From: Edaphochlamys debaryana
Taxonomy: Eukaryota > Chlorophyta > Chlorophyceae > Chlamydomonadales
Direction of reading: 5' to 3'
DNA length: 64,000 bases
NCBI GenBank assembly: GCA_016858145.1
Contig: JAEHOE010000163.1
Span: 62,001 to 126,000 of the forward strand
Shown here: positions 11,979 to 23,221 of the stretch, one piece after another
How the letters are laid out: each line of letters begins with the position of its first letter
Numbering within the stretch: position 1 is the stretch's first letter
The notes under the pieces: generated by a model
The model's database searches: none
Told to the model about the DNA's origin: nothing
What the model saw: the letters and a program-made list of their open reading frames with translations, nothing else
Program-made: the position numbers and the translations under genes

Positions 11979-14900
11979 CTACTCGGCCTTGGACTTGAGC
12001 TCCGCCCCCGCCGCCCCCCTCCTCCTCCTCCGGTACAGGGCCGCCTTGGCCTTGAACAGCAGGGCCACCTGCAAAGGGGGGAGGGGGTGATTTCATGTGG
12101 GGCGGGTAGGCGGAGGGCTGGTTGGACGTACGAGTGGGCTAAGCTGGCCGAGAGGGCAGGGGCCAGCGGGAGTTCGCGTGTTGCCATCCAGCCGTCCCTG
12201 CTGCAGCTGGTCGCTCACTCGCACCCTGTTCCTCCCAGACAGAGGCCCACCGGGACGCCTCATGCCCCCTCCCATGCTACTCACCCCTCCCGCCCACCCA
12301 CCAGCCCGAACGCCGCCCAGTGCACCACGTAGAGCCCGAAGTAGGCCACCGGGGCCCAGGGCTTGGACGTGTCTAGGAAGGGGTACAGCCACCTGCCGGG
12401 GATGGGGTGGCGTGGGGTGGGGTGGGGTGGCATGGAGAGACGGGGAAGGATATGCTTGGAGGCACGAGAGCGCGTTGGAAGCATCTCGCCCCGCCCTTGG
12501 CCCTACCAGCCCCCGCCCTGCCCGCCACCCTGTCCTCCCGCCCTGCACCCAACGCGCCTGAGATGCGCTGCCCAGCTCAGTCAGTCAGAAGGGCACCATC
12601 CCACCGAAACGGCGAGCGTTTCCGTTGGACCGCCCCCCCTGCCTTCCCACCACCCTGCCGCGGATGACGTGCCCTTCCTGGACCGCCCCCCCTGCCCCCG
12701 CACTACCGGTGCACCCACCTGCCGCCCTCAACGCCCCTCCTGGATCGCACCCGAACACCCCCGCACTGCCCCCACCTGCCGCTGATGGCGTGCCCTTCCT
12801 GGACCGCCCCCCCTGCCCCCGCACTACCGGTGCACCCACCTGCCGCCCTCAACGCCCCTCCTGGATCGCACCCGAACACCCCGCACTGCCCCCACCTGCC
12901 GCTGATGGCGTGCCCTTCCTGGACCGCCCCCCCTGCCCCCGCACTACCGGTGCACCCACCTGCCGCCCTCAACGCCCCTCCTGGATCGCACCCGAACACC
13001 CCCCGCACTGCCCCCACCTGCCGCTGATGGCGTGCCCTTCCTGGACCGCCCCCCCTGCCCCCGCACTACCGGTGCACCCACCTGCCGCCCTCAACGCCCC
13101 TCCTGGATCGCACCCGAACACCCCCGCACTGCCCCCACCTGCCGCTGATGGCGTGCCACACGTGCGCCCACGCGCCGTACGCCAGCGACCACAGCCCCAG
13201 CGGCCCCACGGCGTGGAAGGCCAGGCGGTGGCGGTTGAGGAAGAGGTCCGTGAAGATGAAGAGCGCGTTGAAGCCGTGCTGGTTGTACGACGTGTACGAC
13301 AGCAGGAGGCGCCTGCGAGCAGGTCCGCGGAAGAGGAACACGTGAGGTCCGAGCTGGCAGACTATGGCCCCCAGGGTCCCGCCTAGAGCAGCCCGGCAGT
13401 AACTACCTCACGTTCACCCGGGCAGCCCGGCAGTAACCGGCGTGGCCGATGCCTTCACCTCTTTCTCCCCTCGCGCATCCCCTCCCCTTTCCGATGCCTT
13501 CCTCCTCCCCCTCCCCCTCACTGGATGATGCGCTGCGTCTCCGCCGACTGCGGCCCGTTCTTCAGCATGGGGTACAGCACGCCCCAGCACACGGCGTCAA
13601 CGATAATGACCGTTGCGCTATTAGTCATGAACAGCGCGTGGCACCAGCGGGACAGGCCCGTGGCGGCGCGCAGCGGCGCGGGCGGCAGCCGAGCGGCGGA
13701 CCCCTCCGCCCCGCCGTCCCCGCCGTTGGCGGACGCGGCGGCCTTGCCGTTGGCGGTTGGCGGTTGACGGTTGGGTCCGCGGCTGGATTCGGCGCGCTCC
13801 GCGCACAGGCAGGTCCAGGAGGCAAGGGCAGCGAGGGTGAAGTAGGCGGCCAGGAGCCACCAGTTCCAGATCTGCCGGCGGAGCGCAGTCGGGAGTTTGG
13901 GGAAGGGGAAGTTGGCGGGGCTTGGCCGCTCATGCCGCAAGCCCACCGGACGCCGCGCGATAATTCAACTGATCAACTGATTCGTACTGAGCCATACGGT
14001 GTCGTACGTACCGTGTAGAACTTGAGGCAGTACGTGCCCATGTTGCGTAGCTGGTTGGCGCCCATGCCCCCGATGTAGGCCGCCATGAGGGCGCGGTACG
14101 CCAGCAGCGCGGCCGTGGGGACCAGGCCGCTGGTGCCCGCCTGGGAACGGAAACCAAGGCCGGAGGTTGGTTGGCGGCTTGGCAGCGCCAGGTGGGTGCG
14201 TCGTTGTACCAACCAGGGCGTGGATGCACATGCGATGCCCCTGACCGTCTCCATTTCCGACACACGTGCGGCAGGGGCATCGTGCTGTGAGGGTCCATGC
14301 ACGGCCCCGCCCAAACGTGGGGGTCCGCCTGCGCAGTATTCTCGACGTACAAACCTACCTCGTACTACCCAGCCCGCCATGCCTGGGCCCCAGGCGGCCC
14401 CCCCCCCTCACCTCGTACAGGGTGGCGGGAGGGCACTTCTCCCGCTGGTGAGGGTGCGGCGCCTCCGCCCCCTTGCCGCCCTCGCCGTTGGCCCTGGCCT
14501 CCCCCGGCTGGGGCTCATGGTGGTCCAGGTCCTGGGGGGGGAGGGGGAAGGGCATGGAGGGAGGGGGGGGTCGCCGCAGGATGCAGGGGCTTAATCAATG
14601 ACCGCCCCAACCCCTGCCACGAACAGTGAGGAGCAGTGTCATCCTGTTTAGTAAGTGCTCCTTGTGATCCTTTCCCAACTTCGCTCCACTCTCGGCTCCC
14701 CGTCCCGCCCCCCCCCCCCCCCCCCCCCCCCTTGGGCTTGACCCACCTCGGGGTCGTGGTGCTCGATGTGCAGGATGGTGGGCCGGGCCACGGTAATGTA
14801 GGCGCTGGTCTGGGGACGATTGGGGCAGATGAGGAAGGCTGCGTTTGGGGGCTGCTAGTGTGAGCAGCGGACACCGTGTGCGGAGGCAGCGGGGCGCCGT

Positions 14901-15063
14901 GGACCCCAGATGTCCTCAGATGTTGCCGGCCCGCGGGTCCGTGTTCATTACCCCGGGCTTTCACTGCCGCAATAGCAACCCATTGCCCTCCTACCAAAGC
15001 TGAGAGCAGCAGGACCAGGTAGGACTGGAGCTGGCTCGCGGGCATGCTCCAAAGCAGCTCCAT
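11979..15063 (-). CDS. Multi-pass membrane protein, AIG1/rolling-stone-like plant family
   Basis: Eight exons, 15063-14965, 14809-14747, 14531-14412, 14140-14012, 13871-13522, 13312-13139, 12392-12302, 12068-11979, give 371 residues in one frame. Several hydrophobic segments are visible: QLQSYLVLLLSALVGG, WNWWLLAAYFTLAALASW, ATVIIVDAVCWGVLYPM, HGFNALFIFTDLFL, GPLGLWSLAYGAWAHVWHA and APVAYFGLYVVHWAAFGL. The signature HAISGRWLYPFLDTSKPWAP resembles the W.YPFLD.s.P.AP motif of uncharacterised plant transmembrane proteins such as the Arabidopsis At1g10660 group, and more distantly animal AIG1 and rolling stone. The molecular function is unknown; a C-terminal Arg/Lys-rich tail faces out of the membrane. 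The exon 1 donor is a choice: GTGAAA at 14964 keeps phase, while the better-looking GTAATG at 14951 would not. Intron 6 holds the minisatellite described separately. Confidence 0.65.
12663..13141 (-). repeat. Intronic minisatellite (~121-bp unit) that repeats the exon-6 5' splice site
   Basis: Four head-to-tail copies of a 120-122-bp unit lie in intron 6 of the membrane-protein gene, beginning near 12663, 12783, 12903 and 13025; the genuine exon-6 end at 13139-13160 is the fifth member. Read on the gene strand, every unit carries a near-copy of the last exon bases, GGCACGCCATCAGCGGCAG, followed by the GTGGG donor. Copies differ mainly by 1-2 bp in C runs and by a few changes in the outermost unit. 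The array grew from the exon edge into the intron. Confidence 0.93.
14708..14731. repeat. 24-base C homopolymer in an intron
   Basis: An uninterrupted run of 24 C on the plus strand (G on the gene strand) lies in intron 2 of the membrane-protein gene, about 15 bases past the exon-2 donor. It is the longest mononucleotide tract seen here; its exact length may be unreliable. Confidence 0.9.
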
Positions 15064-15649
15064 CGTGCGCGCTCGCCCCTCCCCCGGCGAGCCGAGCGAC
15101 CGAGCTGCAGGTTACGGCCGTAGCTACAGCGTCTATATTGGCCAGCTGCGAGTTTGGGCCCCGAAACGGGTAATGGTGAGGTCCGAGGCGTGCAGGGAGC
15201 TCACTCGCCAGGCCCCTGTGCAGTGAGCAAGTGAGTCTATGTTGATGGAAACAGCAGGATTTGCTCAGAACAGCGAACGGGGAGGCGTTCTGGCATCCAG
15301 AAGGCACTGCATCCATGCGGGGCCGGGTGCATGCAGTCGTGTGCACCCGCCACTACTCCGACCCTGAAATCATTTTGAGAGTGCGGTGTATTCGTTGCCC
15401 AGGCAGTTACAAGCCTGGGGCAAATCTACTTCACCTGCGCGCCATCTCGGGCCATCCAGGGTCTCCCTCTTCTCGCAAACTCTCTACCCTTGACATGTCC
15501 TCACAGAGCGCAACCTAGCAGCTAAGGCACGCGGGTTACCGCCCGCTGACGTGCCAGGCGCCCCTGGGGCCAGTGGCCGAGGCCTCTCTGCAGTATTGAG
15601 GCCCGCTTATCACCTTCACCCCAACCACACCCAGCCCGGCGCGTCGGGA
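15064..15649. promoter_or_regulatory. Divergent promoter region between the membrane-protein and VPS36 genes
   Basis: The two start codons at 15063 (-) and 15650 (+) face away from each other across 586 bases, so both promoters and 5' UTRs share this space. An open frame runs 33 codons upstream of the VPS36 ATG but has no family resemblance. No core element can be assigned confidently. Confidence 0.5.
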
Positions 15650-18600
15650 ATGCTCCTCACGGCCGCGCAGCTGACAGCCAGCGGTCGGCCGCTGCTGCAG
15701 CCGGGGGAGGTGGAGATCAGCCTGCTGGACAAGGCAAGTCGCGGGGGGGAGGGGGGGGGGGATTGAGAACGGTGGCTGCAGGGGGCTATGAGGTATCCGG
15801 GTGAGGTTGGAGAGCGGATAACATGCCTGGTGAAGAGCACCCCCAGTTGGGCTTGGGGACAGTGCGTGTGTGTTTCGAAGAGGAGGGTAGCTGCTTGCTG
15901 TCTGGGGTTTGGGGGGCGGATGATGACGGGGAGCGGAGCTCAGCGGGGTGTGGGCGCGCCGACCCCGCAGATGGAGGGTACGGCACTCCGGCTGGCGCGC
16001 AGGGCGCAAGCCCGCAGGTGTCGGCTCAGTCAGGGGTTTCGAAGGCGGACAGGCTACTCCTCGCAGCCCCCCAAACTGCGTGCCGGGGGCCCCCTACCAG
16101 CAGGCGGGTGATGCCGCGTGCCATGACGGGCCATGCCCGCCCCACCCTTCCCACTTACCCCTCCGGACCTGACCCCCCCCCCCGCCCCACAAGCACACAC
16201 ACGTGCGGAAGTATGTCGGACGGGCGGGCACTACGCGGAACTACCTCACACCAGCTCTCGCCGGGCTTTCCGCGGAAATACATCACACCTTCGGGGTCTT
16301 GCTTACTTGCGGCTTCCTCGTTGCCCCCCCCCACACACGCACACGCCGCAGGTGGACCTGGAGTTCCACCCCCTGGGGGGCCTCGCGGGGCAGCAGGCGG
16401 AGGCGTACAAGGTGGGGGGTGGGAAGCGGGAGGGTTGGGGGGGGGACTGCGGCCGGTTGGACGGCTACAGCCCACAGTGCTTGCATGCTGCCTGCCAGCC
16501 GGTGACGGGCCTTTCGTGCATCGCTGGCGGGCGTGGTGTGGTGTGGTTGGGGATGAGTCGGAGCTGTCGCCGGTTGGACCTCGGACTGCTCTTGGCCCCG
16601 CGGCAGCGAGGAGGCTGCGCCGTACGCGTGTGGCGGCTGGCTGTACGCGTGCGACCGGCGTGCATGTTGTGGCATCCAGACTGTGGGGCCGAGCTCCTAC
16701 CTGATTTCTGAGCTCCGCCCAACCCTGCCCCTGATCCCTTGCCCCTGCCCCCCCCTACCCCCAAGCACGGCTATGCCATCCTGACCAACCGCCGCCTCTT
16801 CTGGCTGGAGACGGACGCACCCCAGGGTGGGGGCCGTGCATGGCTGGGGGGGGGGGGTCCAGGTCGGGGGGTTGCATCTTGGAGGGGGAGGGCTGCTGGG
16901 TGGGCACCGGAGTTAAGCAGGATGGGTGCATCGGGGCGACCGGGTGCGCCGTGACGGGTTACATTTGCGTGGGATACGTTACCAGGACTCAGGAGCAGAG
17001 CACACACCACAAGATACGGACAGGTTCGTTGGCCCATCGGTCCCAGCTCAGCCCACGACACGTCCCCACCCCGCCCACGGATCCCCAGGAGATGGCACGT
17101 CCGCCGGAGCGGGCGGCGGCGGCGGCCCCGGCGGCCGGCGGGCGGTGGTCCTGCCCCTGGCGGCGGTGTGTGGAAGCCAGAAGAAGGTGCAGTACGGCAT
17201 CAAGGGGTCCAAGGTGAGGCGTGGGGCGAAGGCTGACGTCAGCAACCTGCAGGCGTAGGGGGCTTACCTTGGTGGCACGTAGCCCCTAGGTGCAGGGGCG
17301 AAGGGTGCTTCATAGGGGGGAGCTGCCACCTCCGTTCCAATGCCGGTTGCCCCGACCCTCCCGAACACCCTCCCCCCTCCCCCCCTGCAGGTTCGGCTGG
17401 CGGTGGAGGTCTACACGGACAGCCAGCGGCAGCCGGTGCCGGGTGAGGGGGGGGGACGAGGGGGGGGAGAAGGGCCATGGCCTTTGGGCAAGGGTACGAG
17501 GGCTGTAGCCCCCTCGCAGGGGGGCCGGGCCTCCTGTCACAACAGCATCCCCAGGTAAGGGGGCGGGTGGCCCATTGCACGGGCTGCGTCGAGGGCTGCG
17601 TGCCCCCGCCCCCGTGTCCTGTGTGTGTGCGCCTGCAGCCCTCTGTTGGCCCTCGCACCCTGACCCGGCAGCCCTAACGCTCTCCCTCCTCCTCCCACAG
17701 CCCTCAGAACCCCCCCTTACCCCCTTAACCCCCGTATCCCCCTTACCGCCCTTCACCCCCGCAGCCTCTGGCTTCCACACCAACATGGACCTCGTCAGCC
17801 TCCGCTGCCGGGGCCCCCAGCCGGACGCCTTCCGTACGGCACTGGACGAGCACGCCCGCGCCGCCGCCGCAGCGGATGCCGCTGCCGCCGCCGCCGGCGT
17901 CACGGCCGCCAGCGGCACCGGCGCGGCCGCGGGGCCCGCAGCGGGCCCAGCCGGGTCCTCCGGGGCCCATTACTCTCCCCTGACGGCGGGCCTGCAGGGG
18001 CGAACCGGGGCGGCGGCGGGGTTGCCGCCGCCTCCGCCTGCGCCGGCGGGCCCAGGCGCGGGGCTGGGACTGTCGTACGGGTCGGGCGCGGGGCGGCTGC
18101 CGCCGCCGCCCGAGCCGCCGCAGCGGCCCCCGGCCTCGGCACAGGGGGCGGCGGGGGCGGGACGGGCAGGGGGGGCAGCTTTGCAGCCGGACCCTGCGCT
18201 GCTCCAGTCCATGGTGGAAATGGTGGGTTGGGTTTGGGTGCCGGGTGAAGGGGTGGGCTCGTTGAAAGCTGTGGGCTGGTTACTTCCCTCGGGTGGATGC
18301 TTGCGCTGTAATTTACCACGACTTTGCTTTCCCTTCCCCCCCTCCGCAACCTCCCCCGCCCCTCCCCTAGGGCTTCCCCCGCAACCGCTGCGCCCGTGCG
18401 CTGCTGGCCACCGGCAACGCGGGCATGCAGGTGGGGTGGAGGAGGGTATGTTTTTCGAGCGGGAAACGCTAATGATGGAGGGGGGGGGGCAAAGGGGATA
18501 AGGGGGCGCCTGACGTGAAAGATGCAGTCAAGTCTCGAGCGCCACCGTACGTGGTGGTGTGAGTCCGCGCCTGATGATCTGCGCTGTTCCCAGCGGCGCT

Positions 18601-21600
18601 GACCATTTTCCATCAATTCACCGCTCCCAACCGCTCAGGAAGCCCTTGACTTCATGCTGGCGTTCGGCGACCAGCCGGGCATGGACGAGCCGCTCGACCA
18701 ACCGTCAACCGCATCGGCCGTTGGGGGGACCGGTGGCGGTTGGGGCGGCGGCACCGCTGCAGTGGCGCAGGCGGCGCCGCCAGCTCGCTACCCAACCGTG
18801 AGCCCGGCCATGGTGGACCCCCCGACAGCCGCCGTCGGCCCCGGGCCGTACGGATATGGCCCCGCCTACGGCGCACCGCCGTACGGCCAGCCGGCACCGT
18901 ACGGGCAGCCAGGACCGTACGGGCAACCGTCGCCGTACAGTCAGCCGCTGTACAACCAGCCGTACGGCCAGCAACCGGGGCCGTACGGCGCACCGCCGCC
19001 GCAGGCCCTGCACGACTCCATGCAGGCCATGTCGATCGGCGGCGGCGGGTACGGCCAACCGCCGCAGCCAACCGCCGGTACGAGCCCCGCGCCGCCTGCC
19101 GTACATGCGGGCGCGATCGGTGTGGCTGGGATCATGAAGCGCGAGCAGCAGAAGACGGAGGAGTCGGGGAGGTGGGCCCGGGCTGGGCTGGGATGAGAAA
19201 AGCCTTGACTTGCACGAACGCCCGTCAGCCGCTCGTGCTAGTCAGCTCTAGCAGGTGTGCTGACACCGAGAAGCGTTCAGTGAATATGGGCTGGGCTGGG
19301 ATGAGGAGGCCGTGCGGTAGCCGTTTGCGAACTGCGCCCACAGGACATGCGACCACCGGCACTAACGCCGGTCACCCGCTCGTCAGCTGCAGCAGGCACT
19401 CCCGGGGCCGAAACACGTTTGGGTTTCAGGTTCCCCCGCCCACCCCCGTCTTCCTTTCCCGATGTTTCCTGTCCACCTCAACGGTGTGCGTCCCCTTCAG
19501 GGAGCAGGAGGAGGCGTTCCGGGACCTCGTCGCGCTCATGGCCCGCCTCACACCTTTCCCTTCTGTCCCCGCCTGCCTCCTGTCTTGAGTGCTGCGGCCC
19601 CAAACGCTTGGCCGGGCTTACACCTGCCCCCTCTCCCCTCCAAGTCTCGCTTGAAACCCAAATGCTAGATTGCAACACCCGAACCTTCGTCCCCTCCCCC
19701 AACACCCCTCAATAGCGAAACATCCCAATCTCCCCTTCTTACCCACATAGGGAGCTGGAGGAGGCGTTCCGCGACCTGGACGCGCTCATGGCCCGTGCGG
19801 CCGCCATGGTGGCCCTGGCGGAGCGGTTCCGGGGGGTGCTGGCGGCGGGGCAGGCGGCGGGGGGTGGCGGGGAGGGCGGCGAGGACCCGCTGCTGCTTGA
19901 CTACGAGACGCAGCAGGCGCTCATTGCGCTGGGCATCACGTCGCCAGTCACGCGGCAGACAGCGGGTGAGGGGGCTGTAGGGATGAGGGAAGGGATCGAG
20001 GGGAGGAGTGGATCAAGTGGGAGACGTGCTGGAGGGGTGAAAGGCGCTCATTGCGCTGGGCATCACGTCGCCAGTCACCTGGCAGACCGCGGGTGAGGGG
20101 GCGGGGAGGAGTAGGAAGGGGGTGGTGGGGGAGGAGGGTGGACGGGTGTCGGAGGGGTGGGCGGATGCGCACAGAGGTCCAGAGCGGGGAGGTCCGACGT
20201 CGAAGCGGTAAGTGTAGGCGGCTGCGGGGAGGGGGCCCACCGTAGGCAGAGGGGAGGGGGGGGGCCCATGGCGCCGAGCAGCACCTCGCCGGCAACCAGG
20301 CAGGCCGAGGGTGCTTAGCGAGGGTGATAGAAGAACGAGGCCGCAGGGGTGCCTGTGGTCCGGTGGGTGGTTGGGAAGCGTGGGCCCCCACGGAAGAAGC
20401 GGCGGAGGTCGGCGACACATGTTTACCCCTCCCCTTGGCTTCTCTCCCCCTCCCCCTCCCCCCCAGGCGCTCGCTACCACATCGAGCTCTCCCGCCAGCT
20501 GGCTGACTTCCTGGAGATACCGCTGCAGGTATGGGGGGGGAGGCGGGGGGGGGGGGGGGGGGTAGGGAGGGGGGCCGGTGGTCGTGCAGGTGGGGGGGGG
20601 GGGGCACGATGACCCAGCAGGTGGGGGCTTTGGACGGGGATGGAGGGTTTGGGTGGCGGGAGGGCTGGCGGCACGATAACCCTGCAGGTGGGGGGTTGGG
20701 CCGGAGCGTTGGGGGGCGTAGGAGCGCTCTTACCTCCGCCATCCCCAGCCCCCAGCCCCCAGCCCCCACACCCCGACCCACATTGCCCCCGCCGCCCCCA
20801 GCGCTGCGGCGGCATCCTCACGCTTCCCGACGTGTACTGCCTCTTCAACCGGGCCCGCGGCACCGAGCTCGTGTCCCCGGACGACCTGCTGCTGGTGCGT
20901 GATGTAGGGGCTGGTGGTTGATAGGGGCTTTTTTGCGAAGGTGTGGCGGCCAGGGCTCGGGGTCTGGTACATGGTTTGCTAAGAAGCAGGTGGGCAGGGC
21001 CTTGAGCCGGTGTTCGCCGCGCAACACCCACCGCCACCACCACCACCACCGCCACCACCGCCCCGAGGCCCTGACCCGCAACCCCCCCTCCCCGCTCCCC
21101 TGCAGGCCGCCAAGTCGTTTGCGCAGGCGGGGGTGCAGGGCCTGCGCCTGCGGCCGCTCAGCAGCGGGGTGCTGGTGGTGCAGGGGCCGCAGCACTCGGA
21201 CGCACAGGCAAGTGGTGTTTGGGGTGTTGGGTGTTGAGGGTTAGGGGGTTTGGGGGCCGAGGGGGGGCGGGATGGGGCACGGAGCACCTGCAAACACAAT
21301 CGATGCCGAGCCCCCTGTCCTGGGGGTGCACAGTGAGCCGTTCCCCCTCTCAACCGCGTGTTCCCCCACCCTCCAGGTGTGCGCCAAGATCCGGGAGCTC
21401 ACGACGGCCCCCGCCCCGGCCGGCGCTGCTGCGGCCGACGACGCCTCCGCCCCGGCCCCAGCCCCCACACCACCGCCCCCGCCGGGCCCCGCCGGGCCCC
21501 CGCTGGGCCCGGGCCTGGCCGCCACCGACGTGGCCAAGGCTCTGGGCGGCATCGGCCTCGCCATCGCCGCAGAGCACCTGCTGACGGCAGGTGGGCCGCG

Positions 21601-22071
21601 GCGCATGCGTGTGGGATGAGCCGACGCGCGCATCGGGACACAGGCGCAGAGGTGGCTCGCAGGGCGTGCGCGGCGTGATCTCAGCTAGGCGGGCAGTGTT
21701 GGGGAAGGCCGCTAGACCTCGCGGAGGGCGTATTTGACAGCAGCAGGGTTGGCCCCGCACATTCGCGGCGTGACCTGAGCGGGGCGTGCATGAGGACCGC
21801 CGGTAGCGGGCAGGGCGTTGTGCCCTCGCCTTTCAACCACGCCCTGTCCCATGTTTCGACGTCCCGGCGGCCCCATACCTTACCCCAGCACTCGTCCTCC
21901 TGACTGCTATCCCGCCTTCCCCCCTCCCTCCCTCAACCCTCCGCAGAGGCGGCCGGCGTGGTGGTGCGGGACGACGGACCCGAGGGTCTGCGCTTCCACC
22001 GCAACTTCCTGGCCCAGGACGGGCTCACGCCGGCGCGGGTGCGGGAGCTGTGCACCGTGGGCGGCGCTTGA
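15650..22071 (+). CDS. VPS36: ESCRT-II subunit VPS36 with an inserted UBA domain
   Basis: Fourteen exons: 15650-15733, 16352-16411, 16766-16826, 17089-17213, 17391-17442, 17765-18222, 18371-18430, 18639-19171, 19751-19965, 20467-20528, 20802-20894, 21106-21207, 21377-21590, 21947-22071; 747 residues, all phases agree. VPS36 joins VPS22 and VPS25 in ESCRT-II, which passes ubiquitinated cargo to ESCRT-III on endosomes. The N-terminal GLUE/PH-like domain (about 1-165) starts [15 protein letters not shown] and includes [19 protein letters not shown] domain (about 270-320) reads [20 protein letters not shown] Tyr/Gly/Gln/Pro-rich segment of about 55 residues follows, then the EAP30 winged-helix region from [15 protein letters not shown] to the end (about 460-747). 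Plant VPS36 is usually near 440 residues, so the UBA and low-complexity inserts explain the extra length. Introns 1 and 12 begin GCAAGT (GC-AG type). The ATG chosen is directly before the conserved start of GLUE. Confidence 0.92.
19489..19550 (+). repeat. Partial duplicate of VPS36 exon 9 start, with its own 3' splice site, in intron 8
   Basis: From 19498 the intron reads like the first ~50 bases of exon 9 (19751 onward): both follow an AG acceptor and encode [15 protein letters not shown] versus [15 protein letters not shown]. The duplicate has no donor in frame soon after it. It is either a decoy acceptor or a fossil of exon duplication. Confidence 0.85.
20044..20099 (+). repeat. Partial duplicate of VPS36 exon 9 end, with its 5' splice site, in intron 9
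   Basis: Bases 20044-20099 copy 19916-19971 with only a few substitutions, covering the exon segment [17 protein letters not shown] and the GTGAGGGG donor. Spacing is 128 bases. Using the second donor would lengthen the exon by 128 bases and shift the frame. Confidence 0.88.
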
Positions 22072-23221
22072 GGGCTAGGCGGGGCCCGGGCACGGGCCAC
22101 GTCAGGAGCGCACGGTGCCCGGGCAGCGAGGGGCGGGGCAGGGAGGGCCGGGGCAGCGAGGGGCGGGGCAGCAAAGGGCGTAGACTAGGCGTTCTGTAGA
22201 CCAGGCGTTCCGTAGACCAGGCGTGCGGGAGAGCGGGAGAGCGAGAGGGTTTATTGGGGGAATGCAAGAAGGCTGGCGGGTCAGAGCAACGTGCAGTAGC
22301 TGCAGCCGGGTCTGGCCCACCAGCCGCATGGGACGAGTTGCGTGGGGTGAGGACCTGGAGTGAGAACACGGTTGCGCCCCGAACCACCGGAAGAATATTG
22401 GGCTGTGCAATGGATCCCGTGAAGTGGGACTCGCGCGGGGAGGAAGCAAGGTTGGTGGGCGAAGGCATGGGAGGAGAGCAAACTCTAGTGCCGGGGAAAC
22501 GTCGCGAGGTGAAGTCTAAGCGCCGCGGCACCAACCCTAGTTGCTGAAGGGCGCTTGGCGCCAGGGCGAGCGCTAGCTCCCCCTGAAGCCGCACCAAGTG
22601 CTGCACCTCGGCGTTTATCGGTCCCTGCCTGCAGCCTGCAGAAGGCTCCGTGGGCGCTGACTGATGGACTCCCAATGGCGCGCAACAGGCCGCTGGGTGC
22701 CTGGTTGGTCCGACATAGACGGGGCATAGTACTGGCATATGTGCATCCTCTGGGTTACACGCGCCCCGCTCGCACCCGCGCGCGCAGAACCGCTGCCGTG
22801 ACTTGACCTGCCGGTCTCCAGGGCCGCTTGCCCTAAGGCTCAGCTCATTGGGTAGAGCATAGCACACTCTGCTTGCTGGGGGCTGGGACAGGCTGTCGGC
22901 GGCATGGCGAGGCGGGCGTCATGGGCGCGCCCAATGGCGTTGAGCAAGACCGCGCGGCCTGCCCTCCCGCTAATCTCCAAAACACAGCGCCACTGCACAC
23001 TCCCTGCACACACAGTTGACCACAGAGCCCCCAAAGCAAAGCACAAGCAGACGTGTCCTCTACTACGCAGCTTTCCTCCTCTTAAAGGCCAAAATGGCCG
23101 CGCACTAGCCTCTGTCTTCAAAATGTCTCCCATCTCTCTGAACGCGCGACAAGCACAAGCCAGCCAACAACAGCAGGACTCCCAAGCCCCCTCCGGACCT
23201 CCATCCTAGAGCCAAATCAGA
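22072..23221. other. Intergenic DNA between VPS36 and RSH genes, with short tandem repeats
   Basis: About 1.15 kb holding the VPS36 3' UTR and the RSH promoter. Short tandem repeats fill 22120-22230: GGCAGCGAGGGGCGG is repeated, then the string AGACCAGGCGTTC occurs two to three times. The 200 bases before the RSH start are less GC-rich and contain A-rich pieces. No gene is supported. Confidence 0.5.

Noticed and set aside
12663..13141. CRISPR-like reading of the regular ~121-bp repeats
   Set aside because: Units are contiguous with no unique spacers, lie in a spliceosomal intron and contain a splice site; this is a eukaryotic minisatellite.
22836..22890. tRNA-like D-arm string (AGCTCATTGGGTAGAGC)
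   Set aside because: The D-arm match is good, but no 5-bp anticodon stem with a 7-base loop, no GGTTCRANYCC T-arm and no pairing acceptor ends follow.
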